From the NCBI GenBank assembly GCA_016713505.1, contig JADJPA010000002.1:405756-469755 (forward strand): a stretch of DNA of 64,000 bases, given 5' to 3'. Below the pieces are notes generated by a model. That model did not search any database. It saw only the letters and a program-made list of their open reading frames with translations, and was not told the DNA's origin. The position numbers and the translations under genes were made by a program. The DNA comes from Candidatus Competibacteraceae bacterium. GTDB taxonomy: Bacteria > Pseudomonadota > Gammaproteobacteria > Competibacterales > Competibacteraceae. This document shows, one piece after another, positions 17,015 through 24,560 of the stretch (position 1 is the first letter of the stretch; every line of letters begins with the position of its first letter).

Positions 17015-17476
17015 ATGTACATCGTAGATGATCCTACCTTGGCGTTGCTCGTCCGATTCGCGGGAGGTGATCGCTCCCTGAATTTGTCGGATGCCGAATT
17101 TTTGTTCAAGCAACTAGAAGCCATCGAAGAGTACGTCAGCCACTACTCAGCCGAGGAGCGTCAGGCGCGCGCCATGGAGTGGGTCGAGATGCACGCTCGC
17201 GAATACCGCCAGCGCTGGCAGAAACGCGCGGCGTTCGTGGCCCTGTCCCGTTCGCGCTGCACCGATTGTCCGCTGGTGGACGATAGCTCGACCGAGCCAT
17301 GCGCCGTGCACAAGCACTGGTTGGACCTGTTGCGCCGCTATGCCACCGACGATCTGTCGGATCACGACTACATCCATGATGCGCTGAGCCTGTTGGACAC
17401 GCATCGGGATCGGCTGAAAGTCGGTCGGTCGCGCCGGTGCTCGCCGGACAGCCGCACCGAACTGATGGCCGGCTGA
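17015..17476 (+). CDS. Hypothetical Cys/His-motif protein
   Basis: A 153-residue soluble protein of no recognised family. The N-terminal half is acidic and helical (LNLSDAEFLFKQLEAIEEYV, then QARAMEWVEMHAREYRQRW). In the middle CTDCPLVDDSSTEPCAVHKH gives a CxxC-x10-CxxH arrangement that could bind zinc or another metal. The C-terminus is basic (RLKVGRSRR). ATG 17015 lies just downstream of a good promoter and palindrome, so it is probably a regulated single gene. It is transcribed away from the ion-channel gene. Confidence 0.6.
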   Translation: MYIVDDPTLALLVRFAGGDRSLNLSDAEFLFKQLEAIEEYVSHYSAEERQARAMEWVEMHAREYRQRWQKRAAFVALSRSRCTDCPLVDDSSTEPCAVHKHWLDLLRRYATDDLSDHDYIHDALSLLDTHRDRLKVGRSRRCSPDSRTELMAG

Positions 17477-17800
17477 GGAACGCCGACAATCCCTCGTTGC
17501 GCGGCGGTCCGCTTGGCCGCCGTGTGCCTTCCCTCCCGCTCCGTCGCGAGCGCCCGGCGGTCGCCGGCAAGAGCGACGCTGCGAGTTTTCTCCTCCCAGC
17601 GCTCGCCGCATCCTGACCGCCGCGCCGGCGCTGACCATTTCCTTTCGTCCAATCCAACTGAGACGGTAAGCCTTTTGGCGGTTTCAGGGTAAGATGCGCG
17701 CCATGCTTGTCAAGCAAATTGGCCATCGCACGGCCCTCGGCGCGACCGACGCCAGCGTGGCCATTCACAGCGCGATCCGCTACGCCGTGGAGTTTCCCCA
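17477..17800. other. Intergenic stretch with no recognised gene
   Basis: These 324 bp hold only a possible 53-codon frame (17703 onward) that runs into the CheB/CheR gene in another frame and resembles nothing known. I see no tRNA, repeat or clear promoter. Confidence 0.5.
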
Positions 17801-20800
17801 ATGCCAGACGACGATCACTCGCAAGGCCCTAGCAAGCCTTCTAGCCCGGCTTACTACGTAGGCATCGGGGCTTCGGCCGGCGGTCTGGAAGCGCTGGAAT
17901 CCTTTTTTTCGCAAATGACCGCCGACAGCGGCATGGCCTTCATCGTCATCCAGCATCTCTCGCCCGACTACAAGAGCATGATGGTCGAACTGCTCTCCAA
18001 GCGCACCACCATGCCGGTGCGGCGGGCCGAGGAAGGAATGCGGGTCGAGGCCGATTCGGTTTATCTCATCCCGCCCAAGAAGATTCTGTCGATCGTGCGC
18101 GGCAAGTTGCTGCTCAGCGAATCGGACCCCAATCGCGGACTCAACCTGCCCATCGACGTGTTCTTGCGCTCGCTGGCCCAAGATCAGGCCGAGAAGACCA
18201 TCGCCATCATCTTGTCCGGCACCGGCAGCGACGGCGTGCGCGGCATCCGGGCCATCAAGGAAGCGGGCGGGGTCGTGCTGGTGCAAAACGAGGAGTCGGC
18301 CCGCTTCGACGGTATGCCCCGCGCCGCCGTTTCGACCGGGCTGGCCGATTTCATTTTGCCGCCCGACACCATGCCCGAGCGGCTGCTGTCCTTCATTCAC
18401 AATCCCTACGCTCCCAAGTCCGATCAGCCGCCGGCCCTGCTGTCCGATGAGGATGGCCTGGCGCGCATCTTCGCGCTGTTGCGCGAACGCACGCGGGTGG
18501 ATTTCACGCACTACAAGCCCAGCACGATGATCCGGCGCATCGAACGGCGCATGACGATGAACCAAATCCACGATCTTCGCGACTACGTGAGGTTCATGGA
18601 GAGTTACGCCGGTGAAGTGATGGTGCTCTATCGGGAGCTGCTGATCGGCGTCACCAGCTTTTTCCGCGATCGTGAAGTCTTCGATGAGTTGGAGAACAAG
18701 CACCTGCCGCAGCTGTTCGAACGCGTCGAAACCAGGGAAGTCCGATTTTGGGTGGCCGGCTGTTCCACCGGCGAGGAGGCCTATACCCTGGCCATACTGG
18801 GGCGCGAGGTGCTGGAGCGTCTGGGCAAGCGGACCGACATCAAGATTTTCGCCACCGATCTGGACCACGACGCCATCCTGCGCGCCAGCAGCGGCGTCTA
18901 TCCCGAAAGCATCGTCGCCGACCTGCCGCCGGGCTATCTGAGCAAATATTTTCACCGCCGGCAAGACCATCATTATCAGGTGGATCGGTCCTTGCGCGAA
19001 ATGGTGGTTTTCGCCCAGCACAATCTGATCAAGGATCCGCCCTTCACCAAGATCGAACTGGTCAGTTGCCGCAATTTGCTGATTTACTTGCAGCCGATCT
19101 TGCAGCGCAAGGCCATGGAGTTGATGAACTTCTCGCTCAACCCGCAGGGGCTGTTGCTGCTGGGCAGCAGCGAAACGCCGGGCGATTTGAGCGACGCCTT
19201 CGAGACGCTGCATCAGAAGTTCAAAATCTACGCATCCAAAGGCAAGCGTAATCCGACCGGGAACAGCTTGGAATTTACCACGCTTTCCGAACCGCGCCTG
19301 AAGTACGGCCGCCCGCGCTTTTCGAACAGTCCCCCGCCGCGCGACCCCCAGGAGGAACGCCTGCTGGACCGCCTCTTGCAAGCCTTGGCCGACGACTATG
19401 TGCCGCTGGCCGTGGTGGTGAACGAACAGCGGGAGGCGCTGTACATCCTGGGCGACCCGGAGGGTTACTTTCGGCTCCAGCCCGGCAAGATGCTAAACGA
19501 TGTGACCAAGATTGTGGCGCGGGATTTGGCCACCCCGCTGGCCACCGGCTTGCAACGGGTTTTCAGTGTCGGCGACGAACTAAAATACAGCGGCATCCGA
19601 GTGAAACAGCACGATGGAACGCGGACCGTGCAAATCCGCATCCGGCTGTTGCCGGGCAAACGGGGCCAGGAAGTACTGGCGGTGGTGCTTATCGAGGCGG
19701 GCGTCGCGCAACCGCCCGAGCCGGCCTCGGTCGGGACGTCGGTTTACGACCTGGACCGCGGAGCCGAGCAGCGCATCCGCGACTTGGAGCAAGAGCTCCA
19801 GTTTTCGCGGGAAAACCTGCAAGCCACCATCGAGGAACTGGAAACAGCCAACGAAGAGCTGCAAGCCACCAATGAAGAGCTTCTGGCCAGCAACGAGGAA
19901 CTGCAAAGCACCAACGAGGAACTGCAAAGCACCAACGAGGAACTGCAATCGGTCAACGAGGAACTGCACACCGTCAACGCCGAGCATCAAAGTAAAATCG
20001 TTGAATTGATTGAATTAAATAATGATTTGGACAATCTGATCACCAGCACCCGGATCGCGACGCTGTTTCTTGATGAAAACATGATCATCCGTCGGTTCAC
20101 GCCGGGCATCAAACAGATCTTCAAGATACTGGACGGCGACGTGGGGCGTCCGGTGAGCCACCTGCTCCACACCCTAACGGACGTGGAGCCTTACGAACTC
20201 GCTCGGACGGTGATGCGCGGCGACGGCGAGCAGAAGCGCGAAGTCCACACCGAGGACGGCGCTTGGTTTTTAATGCGGGTCCTGCCTTATTATGTCAGCG
20301 CGGAAATGGTTTCCGGCGTGGTGCTGACCTTTACCGACATCAGCTTGCTCAAGATAGCGCGGGAAGCATTGTCGGAGCGGGAGACGCGGCTGACCAGCTT
20401 GTATCGCGCCGTGCCGGTCGGGGTCGGGCGGATCGTCAAGCGCGTGTTTCTGGAAGCCAACCAGCAGCTGTGTCAAATGTTGGGGTATGACAGCGAAGAA
20501 CTGATCGGCCAGAGCACGCGCGTGCTATACCTATCGGATGAGGCGTTCGAATCCGCCGGCAAGGATTTTTACGGACGCATTCAAGAGCAAGGCACCGGAA
20601 CGGTGGAGACGCGCTGGCGGCGTCGGGATGGAATGATTATGCCGGTACTGATCAGCGGTTCGGTGCTCGATCCCGAAAATTCCGACGACGGGGTGATCTT
20701 TGCCGTGCTGGATTTGTCGGATCGCGAGAGCGCACTCGCCAAGCTGCGCGAGTCGGAGCGCGTGGCCCACGCCGCGCTCGATGCGCTGACCGCGCACATC

Positions 20801-21163
20801 GCCATCCTCGACGAAACGGGTACGATTCTCACGGTCAATCGGGCGTGGCGAAAATTTGCCCTGAAAAACGGTGGCGCGCTGGAGCAGGTGGCCGAGGGCG
20901 TCAATTATTTGGAGGTGTGCGATCGGGTCCAGGGCGGCGGCGCCAGCGACGCCAGCGACGCCACCGCTTTTGCCGCGGGCATTCGCGCCGTGCTGCGCGG
21001 AGATTGCCAGCGGTTCGTGTACGGTTATCCTTGCCATCTGGCGCGGGAACAACGTTCCTTCGTAGGACGGGTGATCCGGCTGCCCGGCGAAGGACCGACC
21101 CGCGTCGTGGTGGCTCACGAGCTTAGCCGGGCCGAGCCAGAGGAGAACGATGGCCTTCGGTAA
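17801..21163 (+). CDS. CheB-CheR-PAS multidomain chemotaxis-type protein
   Basis: A 1120-residue cytoplasmic protein. Residues 20-205 are a CheB methylesterase with the catalytic triad visible (Ser in GASAGG, His in VIQHLSP, Asp in GTGSDG). Residues 215-470 are a CheR methyltransferase (DFTHYKPSTMIRRIERRM, SFFRDREVFDEL, VAGCSTGEEAY for SAM binding, LVSCRNLLIYL). A PAS-like segment at about 510-630 follows, then a long coiled coil (about 655-745) built from heptads NEELQST. Three further PAS domains fill the rest (STRIATLFLDENMIIRRFTP; LYRAVPVGVGRIVK; DALTAHIAILDETG). No receiver or kinase domain is present. The hybrid kinase 41 bp downstream is a likely partner. These fusions probably rewire methyl-based sensing rather than classical chemotaxis; that is inference. 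Confidence 0.92.
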   Translation: MPDDDHSQGPSKPSSPAYYVGIGASAGGLEALESFFSQMTADSGMAFIVIQHLSPDYKSMMVELLSKRTTMPVRRAEEGMRVEADSVYLIPPKKILSIVRGKLLLSESDPNRGLNLPIDVFLRSLAQDQAEKTIAIILSGTGSDGVRGIRAIKEAGGVVLVQNEESARFDGMPRAAVSTGLADFILPPDTMPERLLSFIHNPYAPKSDQPPALLSDEDGLARIFALLRERTRVDFTHYKPSTMIRRIERRMTMNQIHDLRDYVRFMESYAGEVMVLYRELLIGVTSFFRDREVFDELENKHLPQLFERVETREVRFWVAGCSTGEEAYTLAILGREVLERLGKRTDIKIFATDLDHDAILRASSGVYPESIVADLPPGYLSKYFHRRQDHHYQVDRSLREMVVFAQHNLIKDPPFTKIELVSCRNLLIYLQPILQRKAMELMNFSLNPQGLLLLGSSETPGDLSDAFETLHQKFKIYASKGKRNPTGNSLEFTTLSEPRLKYGRPRFSNSPPPRDPQEERLLDRLLQALADDYVPLAVVVNEQREALYILGDPEGYFRLQPGKMLNDVTKIVARDLATPLATGLQRVFSVGDELKYSGIRVKQHDGTRTVQIRIRLLPGKRGQEVLAVVLIEAGVAQPPEPASVGTSVYDLDRGAEQRIRDLEQELQFSRENLQATIEELETANEELQATNEELLASNEELQSTNEELQSTNEELQSVNEELHTVNAEHQSKIVELIELNNDLDNLITSTRIATLFLDENMIIRRFTPGIKQIFKILDGDVGRPVSHLLHTLTDVEPYELARTVMRGDGEQKREVHTEDGAWFLMRVLPYYVSAEMVSGVVLTFTDISLLKIAREALSERETRLTSLYRAVPVGVGRIVKRVFLEANQQLCQMLGYDSEELIGQSTRVLYLSDEAFESAGKDFYGRIQEQGTGTVETRWRRRDGMIMPVLISGSVLDPENSDDGVIFAVLDLSDRESALAKLRESERVAHAALDALTAHIAILDETGTILTVNRAWRKFALKNGGALEQVAEGVNYLEVCDRVQGGGASDASDATAFAAGIRAVLRGDCQRFVYGYPCHLAREQRSFVGRVIRLPGEGPTRVVVAHELSRAEPEENDGLR
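19846..19980 (+). repeat. 21-bp in-gene tandem repeats coding coiled-coil heptads
   Basis: The unit CAACGAGGAACTGCAAAGCAC recurs nearly unchanged about every 21 bp from 19890 to 19965, with more diverged copies on each side. Each copy encodes one heptad (NEELQST and variants). The repeats make the coil length prone to change by slippage. Confidence 0.8.
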
Positions 21164-21204
21164 GATCGAACGGGATCATGTCTTGAGTGGAATCAGGGTG
21201 CTAT

Positions 21205-22992
21205 ATGATGCAAAACGAGCAGGATCAAGCAAAAAGCCTTCGGGAGAAAGCCGAAGCCAGCGCGGCGCGGCGCGGCGCGGACGCGCTGGAATTTTCCGCT
21301 GAGCCCAGCAAGCTGATTCACGAACTCCAGGTCCATCAGATCGAGCTGGAGATTCAAAACGAAGAGTTGCGCCGCGTCCTGAGCGAACTGGAACAATCCC
21401 GCAATCAGTTTTCTCTGTTGTTCCATCAAGCCCCGATCGGCTATCTGGTATTGAACGATGTCGGCCTGATTCATGAGGTCAACGAAACCTTCAGCCGGAT
21501 GGTGAACGCCACGCGGGAGCGCTTGATCGGAACTCCGTTCTCGGAGTGTATGGAGGGTGACGATCGGGGGGTGTTTCTGGCGCGCTATCGCGCGTTTTTC
21601 AGCAATCCGGCGGGAAAAAGCCTGGAAGCGCTGATCTTGCGGGCGCAAGGCCCGGCGTTTTACGCGCACATGGAAGGCACCATCATCACGACCGCCCTGG
21701 GGCGCCAGCAGTCGAACAGCATTCCCCTGCTGTTTTTGGCGGTCACCGACATTACCGCCCGGAAATGGGCGGAGGAAAAACGCTTGCAATTGGAGCGCCA
21801 GATGCAGCAGACCCAGAAATTGGAAAGCCTGGGGGTGTTGGCCGGCGGCATCGCGCACGATTTCAACAACTTGCTGACGGTCATCCTGGGCAACGCCAGC
21901 ATGGCCCTAGACGAACTGCCACCGATCACCACCGCTCGCGACAGCCTGCTGGCGATCGAGGAAACGTCCCTGCGCGCCGCCGAGCTGTGCCGGCAGATGC
22001 TGGCCTATTCGGGCAAGGGCCAATGCGTCATCGAAAACATCCGGATGCGCGAGCTGATCGGCGAAATGGTTTCCCTGCTCAAGGCCTCGATCAGCAAGAA
22101 AGCGATCTTCAACCTGAATCTGAAAGACGGCTTGCCCCCGCTGCGCGGCGACCCCAGTCAAATCCGTCAGGTCATCATGAATCTGGTGATCAACGCCTCG
22201 GAAGCGCTCGGCGAACACAGCGGCGCCATTACGATTTCGACCGGCGCCATGGAGTGCTCGCGCGACTATCTGACTGAAGCGTTTCTGGATGAGAGTCTGG
22301 CCGAGGGTTCGTATGTGTGGCTGGAGGTGTCCGACACCGGCTGCGGCATGGATCAGGAAATCCAGCGGCGCATCTTCGAGCCGTTTTTCACCACCAAATT
22401 TACCGGGCGCGGCTTGGGTTTGTCGGCGGTGCTGGGCATCGTGCGCGGCCACAAAGGCGCGCTCAAGGTTTACAGCGAACCGAGCCGAGGCACGGCCTTC
22501 AAGGTCTTGTTCCCGGCCGTGCTGGAGGAAAAAGCGCTGGTGAATCGCACCTTGGGCGTAAGAACAGGCGCTTGGAAAGGCGCGGGTACCATTCTGTTGG
22601 TGGATGATGAGGAGTCGGTGCGGATCATGGGAACCCGAATGCTGGAGCGCGTCGGGTTTGAGGTGCTGGCGGCCTCGGACGGCCGTGAAGCGTTGGAAAT
22701 TTACCGGGCACGACCGGACGATATCGCGCTGGTGTTGCTGGATTTGACCATGCCCGACCTGGACGGCGAGGAGACCTTCCGCGAGCTGCGCCGGATGGAC
22801 CCGAACGTCTGCGTGGTGATGTCGAGCGGCTATACCGAAAGTGAAATCGCGCCGCGTTTCGCGGGCAAGCGGTTGTCTGGTTTCCTGCAAAAGCCTTATA
22901 CCCTGAATGCGCTCACCCAATGCCTGCGCGGTGCGTTGGGTACTCAGATACCACGGGAAGAGCTGGCGGTGTCTCAAGACGGTCGGGCGTGA
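21205..22992 (+). CDS. PAS hybrid histidine kinase with C-terminal receiver domain
   Basis: A 595-residue protein. An N-terminal coiled coil (HELQVHQIELEIQNEELRRV) leads to a PAS domain at about 65-195 (LLFHQAPIGYLVLNDVGLIH). The dimerisation helix carries the phospho-accepting His in GGIAHDFNNLLTVILGN (about residue 218). The ATPase domain shows NLVINASEAL, DTGCGMD and GRGLGLSAVLGIV. A receiver domain covers about 465-590 (ILLVDDEESVR; phospho-Asp in VLLDLTMPDLDG near 513; Lys in FLQKPY). No membrane segment is seen, so it senses a cytoplasmic cue. The frame opens at GTG 21187; ATG 21205 with AGGG seven bases before is preferred. It follows the CheB-CheR-PAS gene closely. Confidence 0.9.
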   Translation: MMQNEQDQAKSLREKAEASAARRGADALEFSAEPSKLIHELQVHQIELEIQNEELRRVLSELEQSRNQFSLLFHQAPIGYLVLNDVGLIHEVNETFSRMVNATRERLIGTPFSECMEGDDRGVFLARYRAFFSNPAGKSLEALILRAQGPAFYAHMEGTIITTALGRQQSNSIPLLFLAVTDITARKWAEEKRLQLERQMQQTQKLESLGVLAGGIAHDFNNLLTVILGNASMALDELPPITTARDSLLAIEETSLRAAELCRQMLAYSGKGQCVIENIRMRELIGEMVSLLKASISKKAIFNLNLKDGLPPLRGDPSQIRQVIMNLVINASEALGEHSGAITISTGAMECSRDYLTEAFLDESLAEGSYVWLEVSDTGCGMDQEIQRRIFEPFFTTKFTGRGLGLSAVLGIVRGHKGALKVYSEPSRGTAFKVLFPAVLEEKALVNRTLGVRTGAWKGAGTILLVDDEESVRIMGTRMLERVGFEVLAASDGREALEIYRARPDDIALVLLDLTMPDLDGEETFRELRRMDPNVCVVMSSGYTESEIAPRFAGKRLSGFLQKPYTLNALTQCLRGALGTQIPREELAVSQDGRA

Positions 22993-23193
22993 CGGGCGGA
23001 TCGCCGTAGGAAGCAGGTCCCACCCTCACGCGGGGGTGAAAGCGAGAAGCGCTTGAAAAATAACGCTGCTCAACCAAAAATAAACCTTTTGATCGGTGGG
23101 CGCGCTGGCCGGCAGCCGCATGGCCAAGCGTTTAAAGCATAGCAGTTTTACTGAAGCGGACTGAGTTTTTAAAAGCAAAACAGGAGCACTAAA

Positions 23194-23529
23194 ATGGCCG
23201 GATGGTTTGAGTTGAGTAAAAGTAAAGACGGGCAATTTCGCTTTGTTTTAAAAGCGGGTAACGGTGAAATTATTCTCTCTAGCGAGCTATATAAGGCTAA
23301 AAGCTCGGCGCAAAACGGGATAGAGTCGGTCCAGAAAAATTCGGCCTCAGACGAGCGTTACACCAAAAAAGAGGCCAGCAACGGCAAATTCTATTTTGTG
23401 CTCAACGCCGCCAATCACCAGGTCATCGGCACGAGCCAGATGTATGCCGAACAGCGCTCGCGGGACGGGGGGATCGCTTCGGTCAAGCAAAACGGTTCAA
23501 GCACTGAAATCAAAGATTTAACCGCCTGA
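23194..23529 (+). CDS. YegP / DUF1508 family protein
   Basis: A 111-residue protein made of two DUF1508 repeats: GWFELSKSKDGQFRFVLKAGNGEIILSSE with YKAKSSAQNGIESVQKN, then FYFVLNAANHQVIGTSQMY with RSRDGGIASVKQN. Each repeat is a small beta-beta-beta-alpha unit; the family (E. coli YegP) has no firm function. AGGAGCACTAAA before ATG 23194 is a clear ribosome site. The gene is AT-richer than its neighbours, which is common for this family. Confidence 0.92.
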   Translation: MAGWFELSKSKDGQFRFVLKAGNGEIILSSELYKAKSSAQNGIESVQKNSASDERYTKKEASNGKFYFVLNAANHQVIGTSQMYAEQRSRDGGIASVKQNGSSTEIKDLTA

Positions 23530-23592
23530 TGTTGCAATCAAGTCAAATGGCGGACGCTCCGACCAACAGCCGGGGCTTCCGCGAACTTCACC

Positions 23593-23993
23593 CCATCTGG
23601 CGCAGCACCTACGGCAAGATGCCACCGTGCTGGTAATAACGAGCCTCCTGGGGAGTGTCGATACGGGCTACAGCGGTGAAGGTTTTCAGCGGACCCTGTT
23701 CGGTTGTCGCCTGCACGGTGACCTCCCGATCATCCGCTAGGCCCAGCCGCCAGCAAGGCATCCACCCCCTCGATCGTGAAAACCTCCTGGCCGGTCAGGC
23801 CCAGCGTGGCGAGTTCGCGATTGGTCAGCGCCGCCGCTTTCTTGACCAAGCCGAAAGCGCGGGTGACCGCCGCTGGAAACCGATGGCCGCCAATTTTGAA
23901 GTTCTGGAGAGAACGCTGGGTTTGCGCGCCCCAGTACCGGTCGGCGGGCGCCTGAATCGCACCCATGCTATCGCTTTCGAACCGAAAAGCCAC
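23593..23993 (-). pseudogene. Fusion relic: fumarase (FumC) N-terminus joined to aconitase C-terminus
   Basis: From GTG 23993 the frame encodes a class II fumarase start (FRFESDSMGAIQAPADRYWG, AQTQRSLQNFKIGGHRFPAA, FGLVKKAAALTNREL). It then switches without a break to an aconitase C-terminus (LGLTGQEVFTIEGVDALLAAG). A frameshift near 23738 moves to the frame DREVTVQATTEQGPLKTFTA, VARIDTPQEARYYQHGGILP, then TAG at 23609-23611, then VLRQM. More than 400 fumarase residues and about 800 aconitase residues are missing. This is best read as a deletion that joined two genes, followed by decay. Confidence 0.75.
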
Positions 23994-24090
23994 AAGCGCG
24001 CTCCTTGCCCGCTGCTATGCGGATGTCGGGTTGAAGGGTGGCGAGGCGCTACCTGGTCGGGTTTAAGGCGTTTCACCAGGATAGTAGCGT

Positions 24091-24213
24091 TTAGGCCCTC
24101 CGGCCCAGCCTGCGCCAGCGAGTTTTCGCTGCTTCCACCAACCGCAAGATCGCCATGCCGGCCAGCGTCACGATGAGCCAATCGGCGGCGCTCCGACGGA
24201 AGCGGGTCAAAGA
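24091..24213 (-). pseudogene. Possible C-terminal relic of a membrane protein
   Basis: A 40-codon open stretch, without a start, reads RRSAADWLIVTLAGMAILRL and VEAAKTRWRRLGRRA before its stop. A single hydrophobic helix with a basic tail after ADWL resembles the C-terminus of a P-type cation ATPase. The match is short and uncertain. It adjoins the fumC/aconitase relic and would be a third remnant in this 1-kb stretch. Confidence 0.2.
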
Positions 24214-24216
24214 TTA

Positions 24217-24560
24217 GACCAGCTTTGGGACAATGATGCCTTTTAATGAGGACTGATTCAGTCCTTTTTAAGGGCGTAGACTGTATGGTGACAGGATAGC
24301 GATCTCACCTTATAACTACGGGATGTAAATTCTGGTTTGGTTGGAAGCGTTGCCCGATTGTTTTGAGAGGGGGTAGCGCCATCAAGGCGGCTGTTGCAGT
24401 TGAGGGATCGAGTCCGGTGTGTCGAGATGGCTGGCAGCGTTTCAATGCGGCACGGCGGAACCTGACTCTTGAAAGGTTTTCTAAACGTCGGCTTTACCGC
24501 CATAGCGGCTACCTGGCTTGGTAAGCTCGTTCCCTTTTCAGCGGCTTGACAGGTGCGATC
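24217..24560. other. Intergenic stretch before ovoA
   Basis: About 340 bp with no recognised gene. It is somewhat AT-rich (for example TATGGTGACAGGATAGCG near 24282) and may hold the ovoA promoter, but no convincing boxes or repeats were found. Confidence 0.4.

Noticed and set aside
17703..17864. A 53-codon frame before the CheB-CheR gene
   Set aside because: It overlaps the start of the strong downstream gene in another frame and matches nothing.
17780..19381. A 533-codon frame antisense to the CheB-CheR gene
   Set aside because: It mirrors a coding region with clear CheB/CheR motifs and has the amino-acid bias of a shadow frame.
24258..24503. An 81-codon minus-strand frame before ovoA
   Set aside because: Low-complexity, no ribosome site or family pattern; treated as intergenic.
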